DNA from: Cannabis sativa | Taxonomy: Eukaryota; Streptophyta; Magnoliopsida; Rosales; Cannabaceae | DNA: 64,000 bases | Reading direction: 5' to 3' | Assembly (NCBI RefSeq): GCF_029168945.1 | Contig: NC_083604.1 | Span: forward strand, 32,855,686-32,919,685 | Part shown: in pieces, positions 21,312-33,800 of the stretch | Layout: every line of letters starts with the position of its first letter | How positions within the stretch are numbered: position 1 is the first letter of the stretch | The notes under the pieces: generated by a model | What the model saw: only the letters and a program-made list of their open reading frames with translations | Database searches by the model: none | Told to the model about the DNA's origin: nothing | Program-made: the position numbers and the translations under genes

Positions 21312-23880
21312 GATTTAAATAAAATGAGGTAAATATTATATCAATCAAGTACAAAACATAATAGTCAAGCTTTACTAAAAGTAGTCGATATTTATACTAA
21401 CATTTTAATTATAATCTTGATTATTTATGTTCGAGCTCTACTAACACCAATCAAGCTATATAATATATCATATAGACTTTAAAAATCTCGAACATAATTG
21501 GTGAAGTTCTACCCATTTACCTCATCATTTGGTTGAGTTGTTTTCGTGCATGCGAGAGGAGTTGGTTCGTTCAAAATCAACTACTGTTGGATAGGTTGTT
21601 TTGGATCTATAATACTTGGTATTTTGCTTCATGCTATTGAATTACCAAAACATAATATGTTAGAGTTGAGCTTGGGTGATTGAGCAATTGCACAACCTAA
21701 AAATGATAATCATAAGTAAATATGCATAAGAGCCAACTGGTGCAAAAATGAGAAAACATTACTCTTGCCTAAGAAAACACAATATAATTTTTAATTTTAC
21801 CCGTTAATTCATAAAATAATATGATATTAATATAGTAGTGCATTTATTTAAATTTAGATAACAAAACAAATAAAATGAGATCTCTTCATAATATAAGAAA
21901 AAAAAAATACATGAATTAGAGAAACAAATTCAACCAAGTCAAAACCTAACTTTAAATTTAACACAAAAAAGAATGAATAAAATTTCAATGGGTGACTACT
22001 CAATGGTTACATTAATATTGTAATCATGATGGTTACATTTTTTTTTTTTTTTGACCTGTAATAGCAGGTTACCAATAAGTAAAAATTTCTTTTTTAGAAT
22101 TAAATTAATTATAATTAACAATTTTTCTAAAATAATTAATCTTAATTTGAATATTTAATAAGACTCTTTCTAGCAATTAATATTTATAAATAATTTTATT
22201 TTTATATTTAAGTCCCTATTATAATATTTTTAACATTTAAACCATTTAACTATAATATTTATAATAAAATTCTATTTTTTTTTTTACAAAATATTGACTT
22301 CTACCCCTTCTAAAATAATTTTTTGAATACTTAATTAATTTTTAAAAAATTACATCTAATTATTATTTTGCAACAAGCGCTTGACCCATCTTCCTTCTTT
22401 ATAATTTCTTTAAAAAAATTAGGGTTTCAGTTTGTCCCAACCTAACATTATATGAATTTTCCACTTCAATACAATCTCCTACATCTACGTCACAAACCCA
22501 TTTCTCTATTCAACAAGCTACAGTTAGATTTCTCCTTGGTTTTTAATAATTTACTTGCTATTTTCCTACTATTATGCTTATTTGTAAAAAAGAAGCAACA
22601 ATTTCAATTAATTGGTAATCTACTTTGATAATTATTTTTACAATCTTTAGATTGATGAAGATAATTTCAACGAGGAGCGGAAATAGTTAACAATCATAAA
22701 TTTTATAATTGTTATTAGATTTTTTACTTAGTTTTTCATTTTTTAAAAGAAGAAAAATTAAATAACTTGAACCAATTTCGAACTGACACACTAATTTGGC
22801 ACTTAAAAGTGTTAAAAAAATAAGATTGAGCGTTAAATTACCTCTAATTAGAGGTCAATCATACTATTTTTTATTAATTAAAGTTATGCGTGTAATAACT
22901 TTAAATTATAAGGAGTTCTGTTGCAATTATTTCAATAATTTAAGTTAAAAAAATAATTGCTAAAAAATCTTTACATATTAACAAATTGCATAACATTAAT
23001 TAATAATTATTAGTAATTTAATTTTAAATATAATTAATTTTAATTAAGTTTTTAAAAGGAAATAAAGTATCAAGCTACAAGTTATTTATAATTTACTTTT
23101 CTCTTAATTTCTAAATTTATCACAACTATTCAACAATGATCTAATGGTTAAAAATAAATGTAACCATGATGTTTACATATTTGATATAACCATTAAAACT
23201 TCCTGCAATTTCAATTTATATTCTATTTATTTTACACTAATTAAAGTAGAGAATAATGCTCATGAATATGTATTGTTTATCAAAAAAAAATATATATGTA
23301 CATATATTATGCTATGTGGGTATATATATATACAAATATAATATAATAAAATTTACTGAAATAGTGATTAAACTAAAAGAATTTCTTTAGTTTTATCTAT
23401 GTAGATTGGATTGATTACAAATTAAAATTTTATTTTTAGGGATTTTAAGGGGGTACATTTGCAGATTTAAGGAAAAGAGAGAAATAGATTTATGGGGAAA
23501 AAAAAATCTGAAAAAGAAATAGTGAGGTTAAAAAAAGAAAAAATAGTGGTTGAGCTTATTTTTGGAGTTGGTTGAGATGAAGAAATGAAGTAGAGATGAA
23601 GAGAACAAGAAAAAAAAAAAAAAAAAAAAAAAAAACACTTAGGAATTGAGGCTAGGGTGTTTAGGTGAATATTTTGGTCATTTACTTTATTAATTAATAA
23701 AAAAATTAAAAAATTAAAATAATTTTATATGAAGGTTATTTAACAAAATTGGTTTTGAAATAAGGTTATTTAGCTCAATTTTTCGGTGATTAAGATATGT
23801 TAATCAAGTTTTTCAGAAGATTTCAGAAGAAGCTAATCTACTCGTTTTTTCACCAAATCATATTGATGTTGAAGTTTGTA
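21312..23880. other. Unassigned AT-rich intergenic DNA
   Basis: No conserved coding sequence is recognised. It contains a T run at about 22037-22052, an imperfect inverted-repeat pair (22002-22045 and 23147-23194), TA-rich microsatellite near 23290-23340 and a run of about 30 A at 23609-23635. Short open frames are not supported. Confidence 0.5.
22002..23194. repeat. Possible inverted-repeat element (MITE-like)
   Basis: The left arm (22002-22045, beginning AATGGTTACATT) matches the reverse complement of the right arm (23147-23194) at roughly four of five positions by eye. They share GGTTACATTT and enclose about 1.1 kb. I cannot find a convincing target-site duplication or transposase, so a small DNA transposon is only a possibility. 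Confidence 0.3.
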
Positions 23881-26235
23881 TGTAAAGCCCGCTTAGTTTA
23901 ATTTGGAAATTAGCAGTTTATTATGATTAATTATGAAAATTATTTATAGCTATTTAAATAATTTATTATACTGTTATTTATGGAATTCAGAAATGCATGA
24001 TTATGTTATTCAGTAGTTTTCATATTTTGCATTTCCGGTGCCCGATATTTTGGAACTCGGCGTTTGGCTCAGTAGAAATCACAACTTAGTATGTTAGTAG
24101 TTTGGGACGGGTTTTAGACATTGGGAATGTCGGGAATGGCCGGGAATTTAGAATTTCCCAAAAATACCCCTTTAGTATGATTTATGTGGTTTTAAGGTGG
24201 AGGGGCAAAATGGTCTTTTTGCCTCATTAGTGTTTTGTCTTTTAGTGACTTTATTATTTGAAAATTAAATATTTATTTTAATGTTTACTTGGCTGAAATA
24301 ATGTGTTATATGCCTTAAAAATCTTTTTCTCTCAATTTCTACACTTAGTCAAAAATTAGAAAGAACATTTCAAAATCACACTCAAAGCTCTCTCTCTCTT
24401 TTCGGCCAAGGCTTGGGCTGCTAGGGCTGGGATTTTTTCTGCTCAAATCTTGTGATTTTCATCTCCTCTTTGTGTAATCCTAGTCAAGGTTTGATCACTT
24501 GTAACTTCCCTTTGTGTTTTCTTGAGTTTTGAGAAAATTTGATGTAATGCATGCATGAATTGTGGCTGTTGTTATTGTTGTGTTTTATTATTAATTTCTG
24601 GGGTGTAAGCATGTTAAATTGAAGTTAATTAAGCTGTTAGAAATGCATGTAAGCTACCTTGTTTCAAGTTTGGATTTTCTAGCTCAAATATGTGATTTTT
24701 GAAGAAATGTAGTGAATCTGTTTCTGTGTTGTTGTTATTGTTTTTAATTGTTTTCAGAGGCTTAGTTAAGCTTGATTAAGTAGAATTAAGTTGGTTTGAA
24801 TGCATGTTAGGTGGTTTTGCTCAAGTTTGAATTTAGAACTCAAAGCTTGAGCTCCAATGGCATTTTTTGTATCGGTGGTTTCTGGGTTGTTTTAATGCCT
24901 TGGAAATGTTATTTGGGATGTATGGAGTAGGTCTGGAAGGTTTGAATCAATTTGGGGTTGAATTGGTTGAGATATGAATTTTTGAAATTCTGTCTGCGAG
25001 GAACCGGAATTCCGGTTGTGCATCCGGAATTCCGGATGGGCTTCGAAAATTCCCAGAACCGGAATTCCGGTTGGGCAACCGGTCTGCCGGTTGGGGAAAT
25101 TTCAGAAACCCTAGATTTTCTCGATTTTATGTTTTAAGGGGTATTGCCATGCTTTTTATCGATAGGGAAACTTTTAGTTCCTAGTTTAAGTCCCCGGGAA
25201 GTGATTTAGCGCGTCACTTATAGTGTTGTGATTTTTATGGTTTAGGAGCACATGTCCGTCGTCGGCTAAAGTTCCAGTCAGGTTGACCGGCACACCTGAA
25301 TTCGGAATCCAGGTAAGATTAGTATAACAGTATGCATATGTAGATTACATGTTTAGCGAGCATGTAGGAAGCATGTTAGATTACATTAGTTATGTATGTT
25401 GGCTTCGAACCATCCAACCCTGTCACGTCGGTACAGCGGAGTATGACCAAGAATGGAGTATGACCGGTTCGACCGATCAGGCTGACACTTGGTTGGTGGT
25501 TCCGTACTATTGACGTATCCCGTCGGTACAGGCTGGAGTATGACCAGCAGCCGGAGTATGACCGGTTCGACCGATCAAGAGGATATAGTAACACGTCGGT
25601 ACAGGCTGGAGTATGACCGGCGGCGGAGTATGACCGGCTCGACCGATCGTGTTGTTACGTGTCAATAGTACCGTCCCTATGAACGTTCAGAACTCAGTAC
25701 CATGTTGGACATGGTAGTAGTGGCTCAGTACCGTGTTGGACACGGCAGTAGCGGGACTCAGTATCGTGTTGGACACGGCAGTTAGGGTTATGATCAGGGG
25801 TATGGGCGTCTGATCATAACCGGGTTTATGTATGAGTATTATTATGCTTTTCTTACTGAGTCTGTCGACTCACAATTTTACGTTTATGTGTAGGTAAAGG
25901 CAAGGCTAAAGCTGATGGACCGTGAGCGAGCTTGTGAAGATTGTACATGTCGGGGCGGTTAGGCCTGGAGCGTACGATCATCGGGACAGCGAGGCTGATT
26001 TTTGTAGCTGGTCGTTAGACGACATTTATTTTGTGTATCAGTTAAACAGTTAAATCATTTTGTAAATGATTTTATAATCGGGATCCCGAGTCTTTTGTAA
26101 TATTATTTTATAAGTTTAATTAAAAAGCAAAAATTTTAATTAATCACGTTTTTCCATAAACCTCGTTGATTAGCAACGAGCTGCACAGCATGTTTAAAAA
26201 TCACGTAATACGCCTATGTTAGTTAGGGTGTTAAA
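23881..26235 (+). repeat. Element F0 5' LTR
   Basis: Starts TGTAAAGCCCGCTTAG and ends at TGTTAAA (TGTTACA in intact copies). It is about 2355 bp. It contains four CCGG-rich palindromes at 25002-25095, tandem GGAGTATGACC units (about 25424-25650), a threefold repeat around ATGTTGGACATGG-type units (about 25691-25785) and potential splice donors near 25313 and 25893. Confidence 0.88.
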
Positions 26236-26238
26236 ATT

Positions 26239-26251
26239 TAGTATCAGAGCC
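26239..26251 (+). other. Element F0 primer-binding site (mutated)
   Basis: TAGTATCAGAGCC, one change from the TGGTATCAGAGCC of F1 and F2, which is complementary to initiator tRNA-Met. Confidence 0.7.
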
Positions 26252-26391
26252 GCCAGGTTGTCTTCCGAAGATCGTCACGACATGTACAATCATCATCAGC
26301 AGTTAGCTCGTTTCACGGTTCAGTAAGCCTTTATTGCTTTAGTAGTTTATTTTATTCTGTTATGAAAAAGAAAAGCCTGTTAGGAAGCATG

Positions 26392-28294
26392 TGTTGGATA
26401 TTATTTTACCAGGATCTTAGATCTACTCACAAGTATGTTTATTAACATCCTAAATATGAACTTTCTAAAACGATAAATTAAACACATATAAAGTTAAGAA
26501 AACCTTACATTGATGCAGCGGAATAAATGTCTCCTTCCACTCAGATCTCTAACCCTTGATTCCTTTCTGTAGCAGAGTATAATCAAGATCTGAGCCCGAA
26601 TCTCCTTCTTCTTCAAGCTTTGATCCTTCACAGTCTTCCAATCTATGATTGAGTTACTGCTTGCTGTGTGTGGGCACTTACTCTTTCACTAGGGTCATGA
26701 AAAAGATGAAGGGAAAAGAGAGAGAGAGATTTCGGCCAAGGTAGAGAGTGAGGAAGGCTCAGTTTTCTGAAGAGAGAAATTTCTGTCAGAAAGCTGATCT
26801 GAAAACTTATGTTTTGACTGAGCCATCACTTTCTATTTATAGGCAACTACTAGGTTTAGGTTAGGATTTATTTGGCATTAAAATAATGAAAATATTAATT
26901 TGAAAAATCTATTTAAGTGGCCGGCCATATGGTGTTATTGGGCCTCACTTAATTTTGCAATTTTATCAAATTTTATCTCTATTTTCTCAAAAATGGCAAT
27001 TTTCAAATTCTAACCTTTTAAATGCCAAAACTAATTATTTAATAACTAAAATAGATTATTAAATAATATTGTCATTTAATTTAATTATTAATTAGACATA
27101 TAAAGTCCATTAATAAATAAATAAACCTAGAAAACTCTTTTCCTTACAATTTCACCCCTGCTTAGTGAAAATTCATAAAATTAGACATAGTCTAACTTTA
27201 GAATTATAATTGACCAATCACAAATCAATTAATGAGTCTTACAAGCAGAATGTTCTCAACTAGAATGGGGACCATGGATCTATATGCTGAGCTTCCAATA
27301 AGTGAACCAAATTTACCAAGTAAATTCCTACTTATTAATTCTTCGTTGAATCCACTCTTAGAACTTAAAATTGCACTCTCAGACTTATATAGAGCATATT
27401 GTATGTTTCACGATACCAATATACTATCTCATTTAACCATTGTTATAATCTTATTGTGATTTAAAGATCCTCTATATAGATGATTTACATCGAGATGGGA
27501 TTTCTTTACCGTTCTCACCCCTCAATGTATTTTGCCCCTTAAAACACTTAGCTACCTGTAAATGGTGTTTAGTGATCTAATAATTAGTCAGTTAAACAAG
27601 AGCTCATCCATTTACTTCTATTTGCTAAGCTCGAAGGGAATCATCACTTAACTTCTATACACCAGTAGAAGCTATAGATTCCATATTTATGTTTAGCACT
27701 CCCACTCAATCATACTATCATGTTCCCAAAATATACGTATCACCCTGACCCAAAGGTAGGCTTAACTAATAAATCTAAGAACATGAATAGCACTCCTGAG
27801 TTGAGCCCAAGCATATCAGGATTTAGATTCTTTTAATCTTAAGATCAACTACTGATATTGACTTGGAAAGATATGTATAACGGTGAGTTTGTAATATCTT
27901 AACTTAGTTGCAATATCGGTCCAGTCCAATGTATACTCCATACATTCGAAACTAGTATACTTTACTAACGTCCTGGAAAGAACATAACACTTACTCCAAG
28001 TGTAAGTACACATCATCGCTGATTATCACATTAGTGTAAATCCAATAACACTGATGAAACAGGAACCAAAACTTTTGATTCATATGATCACAATCACATT
28101 CCACTGTGTTGACGATACTGTAATTGTGAATAAACATATGATCTGGATTTAACTGATTTTGTGTGTATGAATGTAATAAACATATTAAACATATTAAACC
28201 ATTAGCATGTAAAATTCATGCAAACATCAATCACTTCTAATTTCTTATGTTGATTACTAATCAGATTGTAAAGAGTTTTATTTAGGGCATAAAA
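26392..28294 (-). repeat. Element E 3' LTR, main part
   Basis: The minus-strand LTR starts at 47260 (TGTTAGG), continues to 47254, is broken by F1 and resumes at 28294 down to 26392 (TTGGATATT end on plus). A minus-strand TATAAATA box is at 26834-26841. The duplicated target TAAAA is at 28290-28294 and 47249-47253. Confidence 0.9.
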
Positions 28295-30578
28295 TGTAAA
28301 GCCCGCTTAGTTAATTTGGAAATTATCAGTTGTTTATGATTGATTATGAGATTATTTATAGCTATTTAAATAATTTATTATACTGTTATTTATGTTATTC
28401 AGTATCTTGCATATTTTGCATTTCCGGTGTCCGGTATTTTGGAACTCGGCGTTTGGCTCAGTAGAAATCACAACTTAGTATGTTAGTAGTTTGGGGACGG
28501 GTTTTAGACATTGGGAATGTCGGGAATGGCCGGGAATTTAGAATGTCCCAAAAATACCCCTTTAGTATGATTTATGTGATTTTATGGTGGAGGGGCAAAA
28601 TGGTCTTTTTGCCCCATTAGTGTTTTGTCTTATGTGTATTTGTTAAATGAAAATTAAATATTTATTTATGATTACTTGGCTGAAATGAAATATGATAAGT
28701 GGGTTTATATTATTTCATTTTTACAAAAAACACTTAGAAAAGAAAATAGAATTTTTCCAAAAACTCTCTCTTTTCCTCTCCATTTTCGGCTGGGTATTTG
28801 GGGTGCAAAGGCTGGGTTTTTCTCCAATTTTCAAAGCTATATTCAACCTAATTGTGAACTCTTGGTTGTGGTATGTAATCTCTAACTTTCTCTCTTTAAT
28901 TTATTGGAAAAAAATGATGAAAAGGGTGATGCATGCATGATTTTTGGTTGCTGTGGCTGCTGTGATTTTGTTGTTAAATTATGTGGTTTAAAGCATGTTA
29001 ATTGAAGTTAAATGAGCTATTTTGAAAGCATGTTAGTTAGGTTGTTCAAAGCTTTGAATTTTCTATGCAAATATGTGATTTTTTTGAGAGAAAAGGTTCT
29101 ATTTTATTGCTGTGATGTTGAGGATGTTTGCTTGACTTTCCAGAGGTTATTTTGAGCTTGATTATGTAGAATTAAGTTGGTTTGATTGCTTGTTAGGTGG
29201 ATTTGCTCAAGTTTGAGTTTAGAACTCAAAGCTTGAGCTCCAATGGTGATTTTTGATTCTGTGGTTTCTGGGTTAGTTTGAGGCCTTAGAAATGTTCTAG
29301 GGAAGGTATAGAGCAGGTCTGGAAAGTTTGGAACCATTTGGGGTTGAATTGGTCGAGTTATGAAAAATTTGGTTTGCTGCCTGCGAGGAACCGGAATTCC
29401 GGTTGTGCATCCGGAATTCCGAATGAGGGTTCTGAATTTTCCAGAACCGGAATTCCGGTTGGGCAACCGGTCTACCGGTTGGGGAAAATTCAGGGACCCT
29501 AGTTTTCCTCGTTTTTATGTTTTAGGGGGTATTGCCATGCTTTTTATCGATAGGGAAACTTTTAGTTCCTAGTTTTAGTCCCCGGGAAGTGATTTAGCGT
29601 GTCACTTATAGCGTTGTGATTTTTATGGTTTAGGAGCCGATGTCCGCCGCTCGGCTTCGGTTCCATCGAGTTGACCGCACACCCGAAATCGGAATCCGGG
29701 TAAGATTAGTATAACGGTATGCATATGTAGATTACATGTTTAGCGAGCATGTAGGAAGCCTATTAGATTACATTAGTTGTATGTTGGCTTCGAACCATCC
29801 AACCCTGTCACGTCGGTACGGTTTGGAGTATGACCGACGGCGGAGTATGACCTGGTTTGACCGATCAGCCGACACTTGGTTGGTGGTTCCGTGCTATTGA
29901 CGTATCCCGTCGGTACAGTTGGAGTATGACCAGCGGCGGAGTATGACCGGTTCGACCGATCGGAGGATATAGTAACACGTCGGTACAGCCGGAGTATGAC
30001 CAGACGGCGGAGTATGACCGGTTCGACCGATCAGGTTGTTACGTGTCAATAGTACCGTCCCTATGAACGTTCAGAACTCAGTACCATGTTGGACATGGCA
30101 GTAGTGGCTCAGTACCATGTTGGACATGGCAGTAGCGGGACTCAGTATCGTGTTGGACACGGCAGTTAGAATTATGTATGATATTATTATGCTTTTCTTA
30201 CTGAGTCTGTCGACTCACAGTTTACGTTTATGTGTAGGTAAAGGCAAGGCTATAGCTGATGGACCGTGAGCGAGCTTATGAGATTGTACATGTCGGGGCG
30301 GTTAGGCCTGGAGCGTACGATCCTCGGGACAGCAAGGCTGAATTTTTGTAACTGGTCGTTAGACGACTTTTATTTTATGTAACAGTTAATCAGTTAAAAC
30401 TTTTTGTAAATGATTTTATAATCGGGATCCCGAGTCTTTTGTAATATGGTTTTATAAGTTTAATTAAAAAGCAAAATTTTAATTAATCACGTTTTTCCAT
30501 AAACCTCGTTGATTAGCAACGAGCTGCACAGTACGTTTAAAAATCACGTAATACGCCTAAGGTAGTTAGGGTGTTACA
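28295..30578 (+). repeat. Element F1 5' LTR
   Basis: 2284 bp from TGTAAAGCCC to GTGTTACA. It carries the CCGG palindrome group (about 29391-29485), GGAGTATGACC units (about 29815-30030) and a threefold ATGTTGGACATGG-type repeat (about 30078-30165). A consensus splice donor (GGGTAAGAT) lies near 29700 and another (TAGGTAAAGG) near 30236. Confidence 0.92.
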
Positions 30579-30581
30579 ATT

Positions 30582-30594
30582 TGGTATCAGAGCC
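30582..30594 (+). other. Element F1 primer-binding site
   Basis: TGGTATCAGAGCC, three bases after the LTR, complementary to the initiator tRNA-Met 3' end. Confidence 0.85.
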
Positions 30595-30860
30595 GCCAGG
30601 TTGTCTTCCAAATATCGTCACGACATGTACAATCATCATCAGCAGTTAGCTCGGTTCACGGTTCAGTAAGCCTTTATTGCTTTAGTAGTTTATTTTATTC
30701 AGTTATGAAGAAGAAAAGCCTGTTAGGAAGCATGTTAGTAGCCTGATAGTAGAATAGGCGCATGTTTCATTTTTAATTTCCAAATTAAGCGGCATTAGTA
30801 AGCTCTCCTTGAATACGACCTGATATGCCAACTCTTGGTTTCGCAGGCGGTTCTAACTAG

Positions 30861-33800
30861 ATGGACGCCAGGCGGACTACCAGGAGTCAGGGCAACTCCG
30901 TAGGGTCGAATCAAGGTCAGGGAGCCCAGTTTCCCCCACCTGCTAGGGGCCGAGGTAGAGGTCCCCGAGGCAGGGCTCGTGGCCGGGGTGATGAGAACCC
31001 GCCACAGGCTGCCCAGGCTCCCCCAGCCGATCAGGGAGCCCCGAATTGGGAGTTGCGGTTTGCGGAGATGCAAGCCCGGATCGAAGAGCAAGACCTCGAG
31101 ATTCAGAGGTTGAGACAGCAGGGTGCTCCTACAGTTCCAGTGCCTGTAGTTCCAGTGGCACCTGCCCCTGCTGCCCAAGCCGAGATAGTGGTGGCGGCCC
31201 ATAGATTGGAACCTCTGTATGAGCGGTTCCGGAAGCAAGCACCTCCGGTATTCCTGGGAGGTCCGGACGTGATGAAAGTCGAGCAATGGCTGACGGTGAT
31301 CACCAAGATACTGAATTTTATGGGTGTCACCGGTAACGACAGAGTGGTGTGCGCCACGTTTCAGTTCCAGGAGGACACCCTGGTATGGTGGGACATGGTG
31401 TCTCAGATCCATGACGTTACCACCATGACCTGGGAAAGGTTCCAGGAACTCTTTAATGCGAAATACTACAATGAGGCGGTCAGAAGCGCCAAGAGGAAAG
31501 AGTTCGTTCACCTGACCCAGCGGGAGAACATGAGCGTCACTGAGTATACTACTCAGTTTGATCGGTTGGCGAGGTTAGCCTCGGGAATTGTGCCGACCGA
31601 CTTCAGTAAGAAGGAGAAGTATTTAGACGGGTTGAATCCCAAGATCAGGCATGACCTGATGATCACCACCGACGACAGCACCACCTATGCTCAGATGGTG
31701 GAGAAGGCACTGCGAGCTGAGGGCGTAGTGGGGTGTATGTCAGAATCAGCCAGTACTCCGGTGAGTGGCGGAGCTCCTACCCCTCCTGCATCAGGCTATA
31801 GCAGGGGGAGTAGTGGTTCGGCCATTGATCAGAGGAAGAGGGCACCCACTGCTTCCGGTGGCTCGAGTCAGAACAAGAGGTTCCGGGGGAACCAGAACAG
31901 AGGGAGTCGTCCTGGTGGTACTGAGACCCGATTCTCCTATCCCGAGTGCCGTAGCTGCAAGAGGCACCATCGGGGCGAGTGCAAAGGTCAGGGATGCTTT
32001 CATTGTGGCATGCCCGGACACTTCAAGAGGGAATGTCCCCAGCTCCGACCAGAGGCACCGAGAGCACCAGCGATACCCACTCCAGCCAGGGTGTTCGCTA
32101 TCACGCAGGCTGATGCAGATGCCAGCCCATCAGTTGTCACAGGTCAGCTTTCTATTAACAACTCGCTATATTCAGTGCTGTTTGATTTTGGGGCTACACA
32201 TTCTTATGTGGCGGCCAGAGTCTTTAGTAAATTGGGTAGACCCTTTGATAGATATGAATCAGGGTTTGGAACCCTGTTACCTGGCGGAGAATTGGTTATC
32301 TCCAATAGGTGGATTAGGTCTATGCCGATCAGGATAGATGGTAGAGAGTTAAGCGCTGATCTGATAGAGATGAGTTTAGTCGAATTCGATATTATTTTAG
32401 GAATGGATTTCCTATCTAAATATTCGGCGAGCATTGATTGTAAAAGGAAGATGGTGGTCTTCCAACCGAAAAGTGAAGAACCATTTGTATTTGTTGGTTC
32501 AGTTCAGGGATCTCGGATCCCGGTGATCTCGGCTATGTCAGCGAGAGAATTGTTGCACGGCGGGTGCTTAGGGTTTCTGGCCGTGGTGGTGGACACCACT
32601 CGGCCAGACACCATTCGGCCAGAGGACATCAGGGTGGTTCGGGAATTTTTGGACGTTTTTCCCGAAGAACTTCCAGGGTTACCACCTCAGCGGGAGATTG
32701 ATTTCGTGATTGACTTGGCACCAGGGGTGGAACCGGTTTCCAAAGCCCCATATAGAATGGCTCCAGCTGAACTTAAGGAATTAAAGATTCAGCTCCAAGG
32801 GTTGCTTGACATAGGGTTCATTCGGCCCAGTGTGTCACCCTGGGGAGCCCCGGTTTTGTTCGTCAAGAAGAAGGATGGATCTATGAGGATGTGCATCGAC
32901 TACAGGGAGTTGAACAAGCTGACGGTGAAGAATAAATATCCATTACCTAGGATCGATGACTTGTTCGATCAGCTTCAAGGGAAGACGGTCTTTTCTAAGA
33001 TTGATCTCCGTTCGGGTTATCATCAGTTGAGAATCCGAGAGGAGGACATTCCGAAGACGGCTTTCCGCACTAGGTATGGACATTACGAGTTTCTGGTTAT
33101 GTCATTCGGACTAACCAATGCTCCTGCAGCATTCATGGACCTGATGAATAGAGTATTCAAGGATTTCCTCGATATCTGTGTGATTGTGTTTATCGACGAC
33201 ATCCTCGTGTACTCTCAATCAGAAGAGGAGCATGAGTTACATCTTCAAATGGTACTGCAACGACTTCGAGAACATAAGCTTTACGTCAAGTTCAAGAAAT
33301 GTGAGTTCTGGTTGTCTCAGGTGTCCTTCCTAGGGCACATTGTGAGTAAAGATGGGATCAAGGTGGATCCCGGGAAGATTGAATCCGTCAGGGATTGGCC
33401 GAGACCGAAGACAGTGACAGAGATCAGAAGCTTCTTGGGTTTAGCTGGATACTACCGTAGGTTCGTGGAAGGGATCTCCAAAATTTAAATGCCCCTAACC
33501 GAACTTACAAAGAAGAATCAGCGATTTATCTGGTCAGATAAATGTGAAGCTAGCTTTCAGGAGCTGAAACAGAGATTGATTACTGCACCGGTACTAGCTT
33601 TGCCTTCGGACAAGGAGAAGTTCGTAGTCTACTGTGACGCATCCAAACAGGGTTTAGGGTGTGTGTTGATGCAAGTCGATCGGGTTATCGCTTATGCCTC
33701 CCGTCAGTTAAAGGATTATGAACAGCGATACCCGACTCATGATTTAGAATTGGCCGCAGTGGTTTTTGCACTGAAGATTTGGCGGCATTACCTTTATGGG

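Noticed and set aside
22054..22069. ACCTG-TAATAG-CAGGT hairpin after a T run, considered as a terminator
   Set aside because: Such a terminator is bacterial; here it is an isolated short palindrome in AT-rich plant DNA.
23604..23640. Run of about 30 A considered as the tail of a LINE or SINE
   Set aside because: No reverse transcriptase, pol III promoter or target duplication found upstream; treated as simple repeat.
25440..25480. GGTTCGACC as a pol III B-box or tRNA-derived SINE
   Set aside because: No A-box at the right distance and no tRNA fold; it belongs to LTR tandem units.
25424..25650. Regularly spaced repeats considered as a CRISPR-like array
   Set aside because: The units are LTR tandem repeats in a plant retrotransposon and the spacers are themselves repetitive.
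31765..32337. 190-codon frame overlapping F1 gag
   Set aside because: Shadow of the real gag frame. The same shadow appears in F2 and becomes part of the frame in F0 only through a 1-bp deletion.
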